Source: Sedimentitalea sp042687825 (GTDB taxonomy: Bacteria > Pseudomonadota > Alphaproteobacteria > Rhodobacterales > Rhodobacteraceae). From it: 64,000 nucleotides of DNA. The position numbers and the translations under genes were made by a program. The notes under the pieces were generated by a model. It did not search any database, was not told the DNA's origin, and was given only the letters and a program-made list of their open reading frames with translations. The stretch lies in the NCBI RefSeq assembly GCF_042687825.1, contig NZ_JBHUQE010000007.1, positions 62,001 through 126,000 on the forward strand, in the 5' to 3' direction. Below are positions 16,621 to 25,797 of the stretch, in pieces (positions within the stretch are counted from its first letter, which is position 1; every line of letters begins with the position of its first letter).

Positions 16621-16952
16621 CGGCTGTGATCCAGCGCGTTCAGCGCCGGAGACGAGGCGATCATCCAGCCCTGAAACCGGATTTCTCGCTGGCCAGTATC
16701 GCGGATCGTCAGAAAACCAAAGGCGTCGCCGGTGGGGTTGTCGGCCGGATAGCGGCAATCGGCCAGTTCCACGGTCAGCCCGAACAGTTCGGTCAGACCG
16801 CCCGTTGGCACCTCCAGGTCGATGGTCTGCCCGTTGACCTTGTCCAGACCGCGCAGCACGGCGCCGAGACCCGAGGTGGCATCTTGCTGCGCGCCAGTCG
16901 CAGAGCCCAGGCCGATCGCCAGCAGCGCCGCTGTGGCGATGTTGCGGATCAC
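16584..16952 (-). CDS. DUF2155 domain-containing secreted protein
   Basis: This 122-residue protein has a clear Sec signal (IRNIATAALLAIGLGSATGA, residues 2-21) and a DUF2155 domain with a redox- or structure-relevant Cys pair (Cys in ELADCRYP and in LLRCITS). The start is GTG, overlapping the mlaD stop (GTGA), so translation is coupled. DUF2155 proteins in Alphaproteobacteria sit in this conserved run with MlaD and NDUFA12; their function is unknown. It ends inside the last 37 nt of the convergent aat gene. Confidence 0.88.
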   Translation of the reverse strand: MIRNIATAALLAIGLGSATGAQQDATSGLGAVLRGLDKVNGQTIDLEVPTGGLTELFGLTVELADCRYPADNPTGDAFGFLTIRDTGQREIRFQGWMIASSPALNALDHSRYDVWLLRCITS

Positions 16953-17401
16953 TCCTCGTCTCCGCTGCCCGCGACGAACTTGATCAGCAGCGAAATCAGG
17001 CTAACCGCACCCTGGGTATCGTGAATCTCGTCTCCCGGTTCGAAATAGAATTCCGACCCGCCCGGCACGATCTCGACGAAATTTCCGCCCAACAGGCCCT
17101 CGGACGCGACGATAACGGCGCTGTCATCGGGCACGTCGATGCCGTCGAGCACGGTGAACCGGGTATCGGCGCGATAGGTCTGCGGGTTCAGGTCTACGCC
17201 GGTCACTGTGCCGATCTTGACACCGGCAAGACGCACATCGGTGCCCACGGTCACGCCTTCGAGCGAGCGGAAACTGGCGTTCAGCTCATAGCCGCCGGTC
17301 CGGGCCGACAGGCCGGTCGCCTGACCGGCATAAATGGCAAAGGCCAGGGCGCCGGCAAGAACCGCCCCCCCGACCAGTACTTCGGTGGAATTATGCGACA
17401 T
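16949..17401 (-). CDS. mlaD: MlaD, substrate-binding subunit of an outer-membrane lipid transporter
   Basis: This 150-residue protein has one N-terminal membrane anchor (residues ~8-27) and an MCE domain (residues ~35-115) with LEGVTVGTDVRLAGVKIGTV and a GGNFVEI strand. MlaD forms a periplasmic hexamer with the MlaFEB ABC transporter, moving phospholipids between inner and outer membranes. The ATG at 17401 is chosen because the family begins just before the anchor. It lies between the NDUFA12 and DUF2155 genes, a common alphaproteobacterial order; mlaE and mlaF are not in the window. Confidence 0.9.
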   Translation of the reverse strand: MSHNSTEVLVGGAVLAGALAFAIYAGQATGLSARTGGYELNASFRSLEGVTVGTDVRLAGVKIGTVTGVDLNPQTYRADTRFTVLDGIDVPDDSAVIVASEGLLGGNFVEIVPGGSEFYFEPGDEIHDTQGAVSLISLLIKFVAGSGDEE

Positions 17402-17426
17402 TGCGCGCTCCGTCCTGATGGGACTG

Positions 17427-17810
17427 CTATTTCGGGCTCCACGCCTCGTAGTCCCGGCGCGGCGCGGGTTCGGGACGGCGCAGCGATCCGGCCGGGGCAT
17501 AGGCCAAGGCTGTTCCGGTCAGGTTTTCCTGATGCGGCTTTTCCCAGGGCTTGTGCGCCAGCGGCTTGTCCGTGGGCGGCTCGTCCCAGGTGCGATGCAG
17601 CCAGCCATGCCAATCCGGGCTGATCCGGCTGGCCTCGACCTCGCCGTTGAAGATGACCCAGCGCTGGCTGTCGTCGGCATTGCGATAAAAGACGTTGCCC
17701 TGATCGTCCTCGCCCACCTTGACGCCCTTACGCCAGGTAAAGATCTGCGTGTTCAGGGTCTGCCCGTTCCACCAGGTCACGGCGCGCAAAAGAGAATTCA
17801 GGATGCCCAT
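17427..17810 (-). CDS. NDUFA12-type accessory subunit of NADH:ubiquinone oxidoreductase
   Basis: This 127-residue protein matches the NDUFA12/B17.2 family of complex I accessory subunits shared by Alphaproteobacteria and mitochondria: GEDDQGNVFYRNADD, RWVIFNGEVEASRISPDWHGWLH and a C-terminal RRDYEAWSP. It is thought to help assemble or stabilise the peripheral arm of complex I at the cytoplasmic membrane. It precedes mlaD by 25 nt on the same strand. Its presence supports the alphaproteobacterial assignment of the window. Confidence 0.95.
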   Translation of the reverse strand: MGILNSLLRAVTWWNGQTLNTQIFTWRKGVKVGEDDQGNVFYRNADDSQRWVIFNGEVEASRISPDWHGWLHRTWDEPPTDKPLAHKPWEKPHQENLTGTALAYAPAGSLRRPEPAPRRDYEAWSPK

Positions 17811-17986
17811 GGCTGTCTCCGGTTAGCTTACAGACCGATATGACGCAATTCGCGTCCAAGGTCCAGATACCGATGCGTCGCAGTGGCCCTGCATTCGCCG
17901 GGCCGGCCCAAAGATGCCACAGCATCGCGCCCAAAAGCGCCATTCTATCGCCCGTTTCCTGCGGCAATCAGGTGGAAACGGAATAC

Positions 17987-18364
17987 ATGAGGCACTGGAT
18001 GAAACAACTCGTGATGATCTTTACGGCCGGCGTGGCGGCCCTGGGCTGGGTGCTGATGCAGGACGCCGCCCCGGCACCGGAACAAACTGCCCCGTCGATC
18101 CGAATGGCGGCGGGCGGCGCAAAATTCGTCCGTACCACCAAAGGCGACACCCGGCCCGGGTCGCAGAGACCGGCCAAGGAGATGCCAGCGGGCGTGGTCG
18201 ATCTGATGGGCGCGCCCGCGAAACCCAGCAGCGGGCTGGACCTGTCCGACCTCAAGAACCGTCAGCGCAGCGAGGCCGCCGGGATCGTGACCCAGCGGCA
18301 CGGATCGGCTTCGCTGCCGCGCCACAATGACGTGCCGCGCATGGATGGCATGCGGATGGACTGA
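17987..18364 (+). CDS. Hypothetical membrane-anchored or secreted protein (125 aa)
   Basis: No family is recognised. From the ATG at 17987 the protein starts MRHWMKQLVMIFTAGVAALG, a signal peptide or single anchor, followed by a polar, Arg/Lys/Pro-rich, probably disordered periplasmic tail ending in MDGMRMD. A second ATG at 17999 would give an equally good signal sequence. It is convergent with the RidA-like gene (stop codons 6 nt apart) and divergent from NDUFA12. Confidence 0.55.
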   Translation: MRHWMKQLVMIFTAGVAALGWVLMQDAAPAPEQTAPSIRMAAGGAKFVRTTKGDTRPGSQRPAKEMPAGVVDLMGAPAKPSSGLDLSDLKNRQRSEAAGIVTQRHGSASLPRHNDVPRMDGMRMD

Positions 18365-18370
18365 ACAGGC

Positions 18371-18730
18371 CTATGCGGGCAACAGCGCCGTGACCTCGAT
18401 TTCGATCCGGTATTTCGCATCGATCAGGCCGCATTCGATCATCGTCGCTGCGGGCGGGTTGGCACCAAAGGCTTCGCGCAGCAGCGGCCAGCAGGGTTCG
18501 AATTCGCCGCGATCCGGCAACATGTAGGTGACCCGCACGACGTCCGATAACCCGGCCCCGGCCCGGGTCAGGGCCGTCTCGATGGTCGTCAGGATCGCGC
18601 GGCACTGGGCCACCACATCCTTCCCCTCGCCCACCGTACCGGACACATGCACGAACCCGCCCGCGACCACGGCCCGGCAATACCCCACCCGTGCCTCAAA
18701 AGGACTGGCCGAGGAAATACGATCGATCAT
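18371..18730 (-). CDS. Rid-family protein (RidA-like)
   Basis: This 119-residue protein has the Rid fold pattern: a Gly-rich VAGGFVHVSGTVGEG segment, alternating hydrophobics and IEIEVTALLPA at the C-terminus. RidA hydrolyses reactive enamine/imine intermediates from PLP enzymes. The Arg that binds the carboxylate in RidA is normally in a conserved R-x-L-P context; here the matching region reads CGLIDAKYRIEIE, so this is likely one of the other Rid subfamilies with uncertain activity. It starts 6 nt after clpX and is probably co-transcribed with it. Confidence 0.87.
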   Translation of the reverse strand: MIDRISSASPFEARVGYCRAVVAGGFVHVSGTVGEGKDVVAQCRAILTTIETALTRAGAGLSDVVRVTYMLPDRGEFEPCWPLLREAFGANPPAATMIECGLIDAKYRIEIEVTALLPA

Positions 18731-18736
18731 TCCGGG

Positions 18737-20005
18737 TTATCCGGCGGACACAGAATCCTTCTCGGCGTCCGCGTGGATCATCAGCGGCGCCGCATCCGAG
18801 ACCACCGCCTCTTCGTTGACCACCACCTTGGTGACGCTGTCCAGGCCCGGCAGGTCGAACATCGTGTCCAGCAGGATATCTTCGAGGATCGAGCGCAGGC
18901 CGCGCGCGCCGGTCTTGCGTTCGATGGCGCGCTTGGCAATCGCCGTCAGCGCATCTTCGGTGAACTGCAATTCGGTATCTTCCAGCTCGAACAGGCGCTG
19001 ATACTGTTTGACCAGCGCGTTCTTGGGTTTGGTCAAAATGGTGACCAGCGCGTCCTCATCCAGATCCTCGAGCGTCGCCAGAACCGGCAGACGGCCGACG
19101 AATTCCGGGATCAGACCGAATTTCAGCAGATCCTCGGGCTCGAGCTCGGTAAAGATCTCGCCGACGCCGCGTTCGTCATTGTCGCGCACATCGGCGCCGA
19201 ACCCCATGGCGCTGCCCTTGCCGCGCTGCGCAATGATCTTGTCCAGCCCGGCAAAGGCGCCGCCGCAGATGAACAGGATATTGGTGGTGTCCACCTGCAG
19301 GAATTCCTGCTGCGGATGCTTGCGCCCGCCCTGTGGCGGCACGCTGGCGACGGTGCCTTCCATCAGCTTCAGCAGCGCCTGCTGCACGCCCTCGCCCGAC
19401 ACGTCGCGGGTGATGCTGGGGTTTTCCGACTTGCGGGTGATCTTGTCGACCTCGTCGATATAGACGATGCCGCGCTGCGCGCGTTCGACATTGTATTCCG
19501 ACGATTGCAGCAGCTTGAGGATGATGTTCTCGACATCCTCGCCGACATAACCCGCCTCGGTCAGCGTGGTGGCGTCGGCCATGGTAAAGGGCACGTCCAG
19601 GATGCGCGCCAGGGTCTGCGCCAGCAGCGTCTTGCCGCAACCGGTCGGACCGATCAGCAGAATGTTGGATTTCGCCAGTTCGATGTCACTGCCGGCCTTC
19701 TGCGCGTGGTTCAGCCGCTTATAGTGGTTGTGAACCGCCACCGAGAGCACCTTTTTGGCATTGGCCTGACCGATCACGTAATCGTCCAGCACCTCGCAGA
19801 TGTCCTTGGGCGTGGGCACGCCATCGGTGGCCTTGAGACCCGACGCCTTGGTTTCCTCGCGGATGATGTCCATGCACAATTCGACGCATTCATCACAGAT
19901 GAATACGGTCGGGCCCGCAATCAGCTTGCGCACCTCATGCTGGCTCTTGCCGCAAAAACTGCAATAGAGCGTGTTCTTGCTGTCACCGCTTGAGTTCGTC
20001 GCCAT
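18737..20005 (-). CDS. clpX: ATP-dependent Clp protease ATP-binding subunit ClpX
   Basis: This 422-residue AAA+ unfoldase has an N-terminal zinc-binding domain (YCSFCGK and FICDECVELC, residues ~14-45), Walker A GPTGCGKT (~122), Walker B IVYIDEVDKI and the ClpP-binding IGF-type loop region. It recognises tagged proteins, unfolds them and feeds them into ClpP. The ATG at 20005 with AAAGG upstream is chosen over an in-frame TTG at 20011. It lies 159 nt downstream of clpP on the same strand, the usual clpPX order. Confidence 0.97.
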   Translation of the reverse strand: MATNSSGDSKNTLYCSFCGKSQHEVRKLIAGPTVFICDECVELCMDIIREETKASGLKATDGVPTPKDICEVLDDYVIGQANAKKVLSVAVHNHYKRLNHAQKAGSDIELAKSNILLIGPTGCGKTLLAQTLARILDVPFTMADATTLTEAGYVGEDVENIILKLLQSSEYNVERAQRGIVYIDEVDKITRKSENPSITRDVSGEGVQQALLKLMEGTVASVPPQGGRKHPQQEFLQVDTTNILFICGGAFAGLDKIIAQRGKGSAMGFGADVRDNDERGVGEIFTELEPEDLLKFGLIPEFVGRLPVLATLEDLDEDALVTILTKPKNALVKQYQRLFELEDTELQFTEDALTAIAKRAIERKTGARGLRSILEDILLDTMFDLPGLDSVTKVVVNEEAVVSDAAPLMIHADAEKDSVSAG

Positions 20006-20164
20006 GGTCAACCTTTCCGGCTTCGATTTACAGTCGCCCTGTCAGGAACAGAGCCAGTGCCCCCACCTATGCGCAGCTTAGGGCAGCTATCCGGGCACCA
20101 CAATCGCAAAACGCCCTGTGCCGGACCGGCGCGACCTTCGGTCAGCAGGCCCCCGCGGCCGGTA

Positions 20165-20797
20165 TCAGTCGGCGCTGTCGTCGCCCTTGTCGCGACTGGC
20201 GACGATCTCGTCGATATGGCCCCAATCCTTGGCCTCTTCGGGGGACATGAAATTGTCGCGATCCAGCGCCTTTTCCACGGCTTTCTTGGTCTGGCCCGTG
20301 TGCTTGACATAGATGTCGTACAGCCGGTCCTTGAGTTTCTGCGTTTCGGCCGCGTGGATCATGATGTCGCTGGCCTGACCCTGATAACCGCCACTGGGCT
20401 GATGCACCATGATCCGGCTGTTGGGCAGGCTGAACCGCATCCCCGGCTCGCCCCCTGCCAGCAGAACCGACCCCATCGACGCCGCCTGGCCAATGCACAA
20501 GGTGCTGACCTTGGGTTTGATGTATTGCATGGTGTCATAGATCGACAGGCCCGAGGTCACGACACCGCCCGGCGAGTTGATGTACAGGCTGATTTCCTTG
20601 GACGGGTTCTCGGCCTCCAGATGCAGCAGCTGCGCCACGACCAGATGGCTCATGCCATCATGGATCGGGCCGTTGATAAAGATGATGCGTTCCTTCAGCA
20701 GGCGCGAAAAGATGTCATAGGCGCGTTCGCCGCGGCTGGTCTGTTCGACCACCATCGGGACGAGCGTGTTCATGTAGGTTTCAGTGGGATCAAACAT
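20165..20797 (-). CDS. clpP: ATP-dependent Clp protease proteolytic subunit ClpP
   Basis: This 210-residue serine protease has the catalytic triad Ser107 (QAASMG), His132 (MVHQPSGG) and Asp181, and the tetradecamer-forming fold. It degrades proteins delivered by ClpX. The start at 20797 gives MFDPTETYMNTLVPMVVEQT, the normal N-terminus for the family in this order. It is divergent from the SqrR/BigR-like repressor gene with about 235 nt between starts. Confidence 0.97.
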   Translation of the reverse strand: MFDPTETYMNTLVPMVVEQTSRGERAYDIFSRLLKERIIFINGPIHDGMSHLVVAQLLHLEAENPSKEISLYINSPGGVVTSGLSIYDTMQYIKPKVSTLCIGQAASMGSVLLAGGEPGMRFSLPNSRIMVHQPSGGYQGQASDIMIHAAETQKLKDRLYDIYVKHTGQTKKAVEKALDRDNFMSPEEAKDWGHIDEIVASRDKGDDSAD

Positions 20798-21032
20798 CTG
20801 TGCCTGCCTGCTGTTCTGGATGGATCGGGACCATACCCGGTGATGCGTTATCAGAGTCTTAGTGTCGCCAATGGGGGGCCGCAAGAGCGCCGGTTGAATT
20901 TGCGGCGGACGGGGTCAACCAATGGGCTGGCCGCCGGGGCAAGGCGGGTGCTTGTGCGCAAAACACATTCAGATTATGATATACAGCAGAACCACATGGC
21001 ACACCCCCGCCAACAGACTGGGAAACCGGACC

Positions 21033-21371
21033 ATGGCACACCCGAAACACGCCCCCGACCTGTCCGAAAAGGACCTGGACGAGATGGTTGAAAACGCCAC
21101 CGCCGCATCGCATTTCCTGAAGGCGATCAGCCACGAGGGGCGGTTGATGATCCTGTGCCATCTGGTGTCCGGCGAGAAATCGGTTACCGAGTTGGAGGCC
21201 TTGCTGTCGGTGCGCCAGGCTGCGGTTTCGCAGCAGCTTTCGCGCCTGCGGCTCGAAGGTCTGGTAACGCCGCGCCGGGACGGCAAGGCGATCTATTACC
21301 GGCTGGCCGACGACCGCCCGCGCCGCATTCTCGAAGTGCTCTACGATCTGTTCTGCGCCACAAAACGCTGA
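21033..21371 (+). CDS. ArsR-family repressor, SqrR/BigR-like with conserved Cys pair
   Basis: This 112-residue winged-helix regulator has the ArsR helix-turn-helix LLSVRQAAVSQQLSRLRLEGLV (residues 57-78) and two cysteines, Cys42 in LMILCHLV and Cys108 in YDLFCATKR. This spacing matches the redox Cys pair (41 and 107) of Rhodobacter SqrR and of BigR/YgaV, which form a polysulfide bridge and release DNA. Metal-binding ArsR residues (ELCVCDL) are absent. It is thus a likely persulfide sensor, and a candidate regulator of the sulfur operon at 540-2736, although it lies 18 kb away and next to clpP and a phosphatase gene. Confidence 0.82.
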   Translation: MAHPKHAPDLSEKDLDEMVENATAASHFLKAISHEGRLMILCHLVSGEKSVTELEALLSVRQAAVSQQLSRLRLEGLVTPRRDGKAIYYRLADDRPRRILEVLYDLFCATKR

Positions 21372-21575
21372 AACCGTCCCTGCACAGCCCGGCGCAAATC
21401 CCACCGCAGCGGCCCGCGCGCCTGCCGGCGGCGCTGTGGGTTGCGCATTCAGGCAGACCCGGCGAAATGCACAAAGCTAAGCGCGGTTTCATTTTCCCGT
21501 TACAGGCAGAGGTCTATGTGCCCCCACTCAACAGCATTGACGAGTCGCATCACCGCGACACCAAGGAGAGAGCCC

Positions 21576-23600
21576 ATGGACCGCAAGACCATCCTCGACG
21601 ACCCCGAAATCGGCAACAAGGCCGAAGCCTTTGAGGCGTTTGACGATATTCCCACCAATCCGAATCTGGGCCGCACTCTTGGCGATGTGGTCAACGCCCG
21701 CTATGGCCGCCGCGACCTGCTGCGCGGCATGCTGGGCGTGACGGCGTCGACCGCGCTGTTTGGCACATCGGCGATGATCGCACCGCGCCAGGCCGCCGCC
21801 GTCACCGGCAGCCGCTATGTGTTCGACGAACTGACCTGGGGCAATGACGAAACCCACCACGTCGCGCCGGGCTATGACGCCGATATCCTGCTGCGCTGGG
21901 GCGATCCGATCACCGCCACGGCCCCGGAATTCGACGTGATGAACCAGACCGCCGAGGCGCAATTGCAGCAGTTCGGCTATAACAACGACTATGTCGGGTT
22001 CTGGCCGCTGACCGAAGATGGCAGCCGGGGCGTATTGTGCGTCAATCACGAATACACCAACGAAGAGGTCATGTTCCCGGGGCTGGGCCGTCAGGACAAG
22101 GCCGATTTCGCGGGCATGACCCGCGAACTGGTGGATATCGAGATGGCCGCGCATGGCGGCTCGGTGGTGGAAATCGCCCGGGGGGACGACGGCAAATGGG
22201 CGCTGGTGCGCGACAGCAGGTTGAACCGCCGCATCACGCCGCTGACCACCGAGATGGCCATCGACGGTCCCGCCGCCGGTCATGCACGTATGCAGACCGC
22301 CGCCGACCCGACCGGCCAGACGGTGATCGGCACCCTGAACAACTGCGCCGGCGGCATGACACCCTGGGGCACCTATCTGATGGCCGAAGAGAACTTTCAC
22401 GGCTATTTCTGGACCGACGCGCTGGATGCGGAGGGCAGGCCGGACCTGTCCGCCCAACCCGAAGCCGCCAGCCTGAAACGCTATGGCGCGCCGGGGCGCT
22501 GGTATGCCTGGGGCAAGCACCACGACCGCTTCAACATCGACAAGGAACCCAACGAGATCAACCGGTTCGGCTGGATTGTCGAAGTCGATCCGCTGGACCC
22601 GACCGCCAAGCCGGTCAAGCATACCGCTCTGGGCCGGTTCCGCCACGAAGGGGCGGAAACCACCGTCTCGCCCGAGGGACATCTGGTGGTCTATTCCGGC
22701 GACGACAACCGGTTCGACTATCTGTACAAATACGTCTCGGCCGGCACCGTGTCCGAGGACCGCGCCGCCAATTCGGCGCTGCTGAGCGACGGCACGCTAT
22801 ATGTTGCGCGCTTTGATGCCGATGGCAGCATCACCTGGATGCCGCTGGTGCATGGCACCGGTCCGCTAACCGCCGAGAACGGCTTTGCCAGCCAGGCCGA
22901 TGTGCTGATCGACACCCGACTGGCCGCGGACGCGCTGGGGGCGACGCCGATGGACCGCCCCGAAGACGTGCAGCCGCGCGGCGACGGCACCGCCTATGTC
23001 ATGCTGACCAACAACACCCGGCGCAAACCCGACCAGGTCGATGCCGCCAACCCGCGTGCCGACAGCAGCTTTGGCCATATCATCGAGATCAAGGAAGCCG
23101 CCGGCGATCACGCGGCCACTACCGGCACCTGGTCGATCCTGGTGAAATGCGGTGATCCGGCGGTGACAGAAGTCGGTGCGCACTGGAACCCGGAAACGTC
23201 TGAAAACGGCTGGTTCGGGTCGCCCGACAACGCCGCTATCGACGCCGAGGGCCGGCTGTGGGTCAGCACCGATCAGGGCAGCAAATGGGGCAAGACCGGC
23301 AAATCCGACGGTCTTTACGCCCTGGAAACCGAAGGCCCGCTGCGCGGCCATTCGCAATTGTTCTTCCGGTGCCCGGTCGGCGGCGAAATGTGCGGGCCCT
23401 ATTTCACCGGAGACGGCGAAACCCTGTTCGTCGCGGTCCAGCACCCGGGCACCGATGGCACCAAGGACCTGAAAGGGTTCGAGCGCGCCTCGACCTTTGA
23501 AGACCCCGCCACCCGCTGGCCCGATTTCGACCCGGCCATGCCGCCGCGCCCCGCCGTGGTGGTGATCACCCGGCAGGGCGGCGGCCGGATCGCCGTCTGA
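21576..23600 (+). CDS. phoX: PhoX-family (DUF839) Tat-exported phosphatase
   Basis: This 674-residue protein has a twin-arginine signal (YGRRDLLRG, ~43-51, then a hydrophobic stretch to about residue 70) and a DUF839/PhoX beta-propeller with motifs such as ENFHGYFWT and GAHWNPETSENGWFGSPDN. PhoX enzymes are calcium/iron-dependent monoesterases of the periplasm that release phosphate from organic phosphates, and are common in marine Rhodobacterales. The ATG at 21576 is preceded by GGAGAGAGCCC. I do not see a clear Pho box in the 200 nt upstream. It converges on the broken znuA gene. Confidence 0.88.
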   Translation: MDRKTILDDPEIGNKAEAFEAFDDIPTNPNLGRTLGDVVNARYGRRDLLRGMLGVTASTALFGTSAMIAPRQAAAVTGSRYVFDELTWGNDETHHVAPGYDADILLRWGDPITATAPEFDVMNQTAEAQLQQFGYNNDYVGFWPLTEDGSRGVLCVNHEYTNEEVMFPGLGRQDKADFAGMTRELVDIEMAAHGGSVVEIARGDDGKWALVRDSRLNRRITPLTTEMAIDGPAAGHARMQTAADPTGQTVIGTLNNCAGGMTPWGTYLMAEENFHGYFWTDALDAEGRPDLSAQPEAASLKRYGAPGRWYAWGKHHDRFNIDKEPNEINRFGWIVEVDPLDPTAKPVKHTALGRFRHEGAETTVSPEGHLVVYSGDDNRFDYLYKYVSAGTVSEDRAANSALLSDGTLYVARFDADGSITWMPLVHGTGPLTAENGFASQADVLIDTRLAADALGATPMDRPEDVQPRGDGTAYVMLTNNTRRKPDQVDAANPRADSSFGHIIEIKEAAGDHAATTGTWSILVKCGDPAVTEVGAHWNPETSENGWFGSPDNAAIDAEGRLWVSTDQGSKWGKTGKSDGLYALETEGPLRGHSQLFFRCPVGGEMCGPYFTGDGETLFVAVQHPGTDGTKDLKGFERASTFEDPATRWPDFDPAMPPRPAVVVITRQGGGRIAV

Positions 23601-23606
23601 TCTTGC

Positions 23607-24469
23607 CTAGGGACAGCGCGCCTGGCCCTCGGCCAGACCGCGCAGCAGCTGGACATGCAGGCCCGGCCCGATGTCCAGACTGCTGCCCATCGGGTCCAGC
23701 GTGCCGAATCGCAGGCCGCCGTTACTGGCGGCGGCCTGCAGCAGGCGGTCGTCGAATTGCGGTTCGGCAAAGGCGCAATGCACCTCCCGGGCCGCGATCT
23801 CGCGCCGCAACCGTGTCAGCCGCGCCGGGCTGGCATCCGTGGCATCGCCCAGCCGCACCGCCCCAGCAAAGGTCAGACCGAACTGGGCCTCGAAATACCG
23901 ATAAGCATCGTGAAAGGTCACATACGACCAGGCCTTGACGTTCTCGGGTCCAGCCAGGCATGCGGATCCAGTCCGTCCTGAACGGCATGTCCGTCGCCCG
24001 CACCGGGCCTTTGCGCGCCGGTCCGGTCCATATCCTCGTGCCCGCGATCGTCGTGATCATGACTGCCATGAGCGTCGCCGTCATGGTCCGACCCGTCATG
24101 CACACAATCGTCCGGACCCTCGCGCAGCGCCAGGACAAGGGTGCCCTGCGCCGACAACCGCGACAAGGTCTGTGCCTTAGGTGCAAGCGTCACCAGAGCG
24201 CTTTGCATCCAGGGAGTCAGCTGCGGCACCACCCAGATCACCAGATCGGCCTGCTGCAGCGCGCGCCTGAAGGGACGCAGCGCATAGCTGTGCGGCGAGA
24301 CCGTCGGCGCCACCACCAGACCGGGCTGACCGACCCCGGCCATGTCCCGCGCGGTCAGCGCGTGTACCGGCGCGATATCGACCGCCACCCGTGGCGGATC
24401 GGCCAGAAACGGCGTGGCAAGACTCGCGGCAGGAGCCAGGGCGGCAAACAGGGAACGGACTGGGATCAC
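23607..24469 (-). pseudogene. znuA: znuA pseudogene: frameshift plus internal deletion
   Basis: ZnuA is the periplasmic zinc-binding protein of the ZnuABC importer. The N-terminal part (183 codons from GTG at 24469) has the signal sequence, the zinc His in SPHSYALRP, a His/Asp-rich loop (residues ~126-150) and DPHAWLDP. There one base appears lost, so the frame runs to a stop at 23918. In the next frame ENVKAW joins directly to VTFHDAYRYFE and continues to 23607. Normal ZnuA has roughly 45-55 residues between these motifs, so an internal segment is also deleted. Both lesions should abolish function. Confidence 0.88.
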
Positions 24470-24496
24470 AGCAATACTCGTTTGTTAAGATGGCTG

Positions 24497-24529
24497 ATCA
24501 GGAATTGCCTGATAAGCGTAAGGTTATCA
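24497..24529. promoter_or_regulatory. Candidate Zur operator region between znuA and zur
   Basis: In the divergent promoter region there are two inverted repeats: ATCAGG (24497-24502) with CCTGAT (24508-24513), and TGATAA (24510-24515) with TTATCA (24524-24529). AT-rich dyads with TTAT/ATAA arms in this position suit a Zur (Fur-family) box. Assignment is by position and symmetry only. Confidence 0.4.
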
Positions 24530-24563
24530 CATATTATTAGCCAACCACGGAACAGGAGGCGTA

Positions 24564-25043
24564 GTGACCGCCATCGGCTTGGAAACCCACGATCACACGC
24601 ATTGCATCAAGGACTCGCTGCAGGCGGCGGAAACCCGATGCGCGCGGGAAAAGCTGCAATTCACCCCGGTCCGGCGCAGGGTGCTGGAAATCCTGCTGCA
24701 GCGGCACCGGGCACTGGGGGCTATGACATCCTGGCGGTGCTGGCTGACGAAGAGTTGGGCGCGCAGCCGCCGGTGGCCTATCGGGTGCTGGATTTTGTGG
24801 TGCACCACGGGCTGGCACACCGGATCGAGCAGTTGAACGCCTATACGGCCTGCGCCCATCTCAACCGCGATCGCGTGCCGGCCTTTCTGGTCTGCCGCCT
24901 GTGCAAGGCAGTGGCCGAGGCGGAAACCGAACTGACCCCGGGGCCGGCTGGGCCGCGCGGCGCGCAGCAGCGGCATTGTCATCGAACGAATCGCGGTCAA
25001 AGCCGAAGGGCTGTGCCCGGCCTGCACCGGCGTCGCGCCATGA
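24564..25043 (+). pseudogene. zur: zur pseudogene: two frameshifts
   Basis: Zur is the Fur-family zinc-sensing repressor. From GTG at 24564 (AGGAGG upstream) the frame reads through the winged-helix start (FTPVRRRVLEILLQ) to RALG, then needs one missing base near 24718-24722 to continue as YDILAVLADEE and the zinc-site region (FLVCRLCKAVAEAE). A second shift near 24945-24960, an extra base, restores the frame to IVIERIAVKAEGLCPAC and a stop at 25041-25043 overlapping the znuC ATG. Unrepaired translation stops at 24836 after about 90 residues, so no functional repressor is made. Confidence 0.86.
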
Positions 25044-25797
25044 GCATACCGCCTGTCCCGCCCCTGATCGAGACCCGCGATCTGGACATCGTGCAGGGCG
25101 GTCGCACGATCCTGAAGGACGTCAATCTGGCCATTGCGCCGGCCGAGATCGTCACCATCGTCGGCTCCAACGGCTCGGGCAAATCGACCCTGCTGCGCGC
25201 CCTGATCGGGGCCCTGCTGCCAGCCCGCGGTCTGGTCCGTCGGGCGCCGACCCTGCGTATCGGCCATGTGCCGCAGAAACTGGCAATCGACGGCGCCCTG
25301 CCGATGACCGTGCGCCGCTTTCTGTCGCTGCCCCGGCGCATCAGCGACGCCGACGCGGCCCGAACCCTTGAGCGGGCCGGCGCCCCGAAGCTGGGGCAGC
25401 GGCAGATGGTGGATCTGTCCGGCGGCCCGTTTCAGCGCGTGCTGCTGGCCCGGGCCCTGCTGGAAGCACCGCAGCTGTTGCTGCTGGACGAGGCGACCCA
25501 GGGGCTGGGTCAACCCCGTGCGGCCGCCTTTTTCCGGCAGATCGAACAGGCGCGGCGCGATCTGGGCTGTGCCGTGGTGAGGGTCAGCCACGATCTGCAC
25601 GTGGTGATGGCCACCTCGGACCGGGTGCTGTGCATCAACGGCCATATCTGTTGCAAAGGTACGCCGGAAATCGTCGCCGGCGCGCCGGAATACCGCGCCC
25701 TGTCGGCACCGGTACCAAGGGCGCGCTGGCGCTGTACCGGCACGAGCACAGCCCTACGCATCACCACGGCCACCATGACCATCAGGATTTGACCTGA
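25040..25797 (+). pseudogene. znuC: znuC, ABC ATPase, C-terminal frameshift and altered signature
   Basis: The frame from ATG 25040 encodes an ABC ATPase with Walker A GSNGSGKST, Walker B LLLLDEA and the switch His in VSHDLHV. The signature reads LSGGPFQRVLLARAL, with Pro where Gln is usual. Near 25709-25711 one base is missing relative to the family: the alternative frame gives FGTGTKGALALYRHEH followed by a His-rich tail and a TGA at 25795-25797 that overlaps the znuB start, whereas the actual frame ends at 25792 with an unrelated tail. The ATPase core is intact, so residual activity is possible, but it has lost its normal C-terminus and its partners. Confidence 0.78.
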
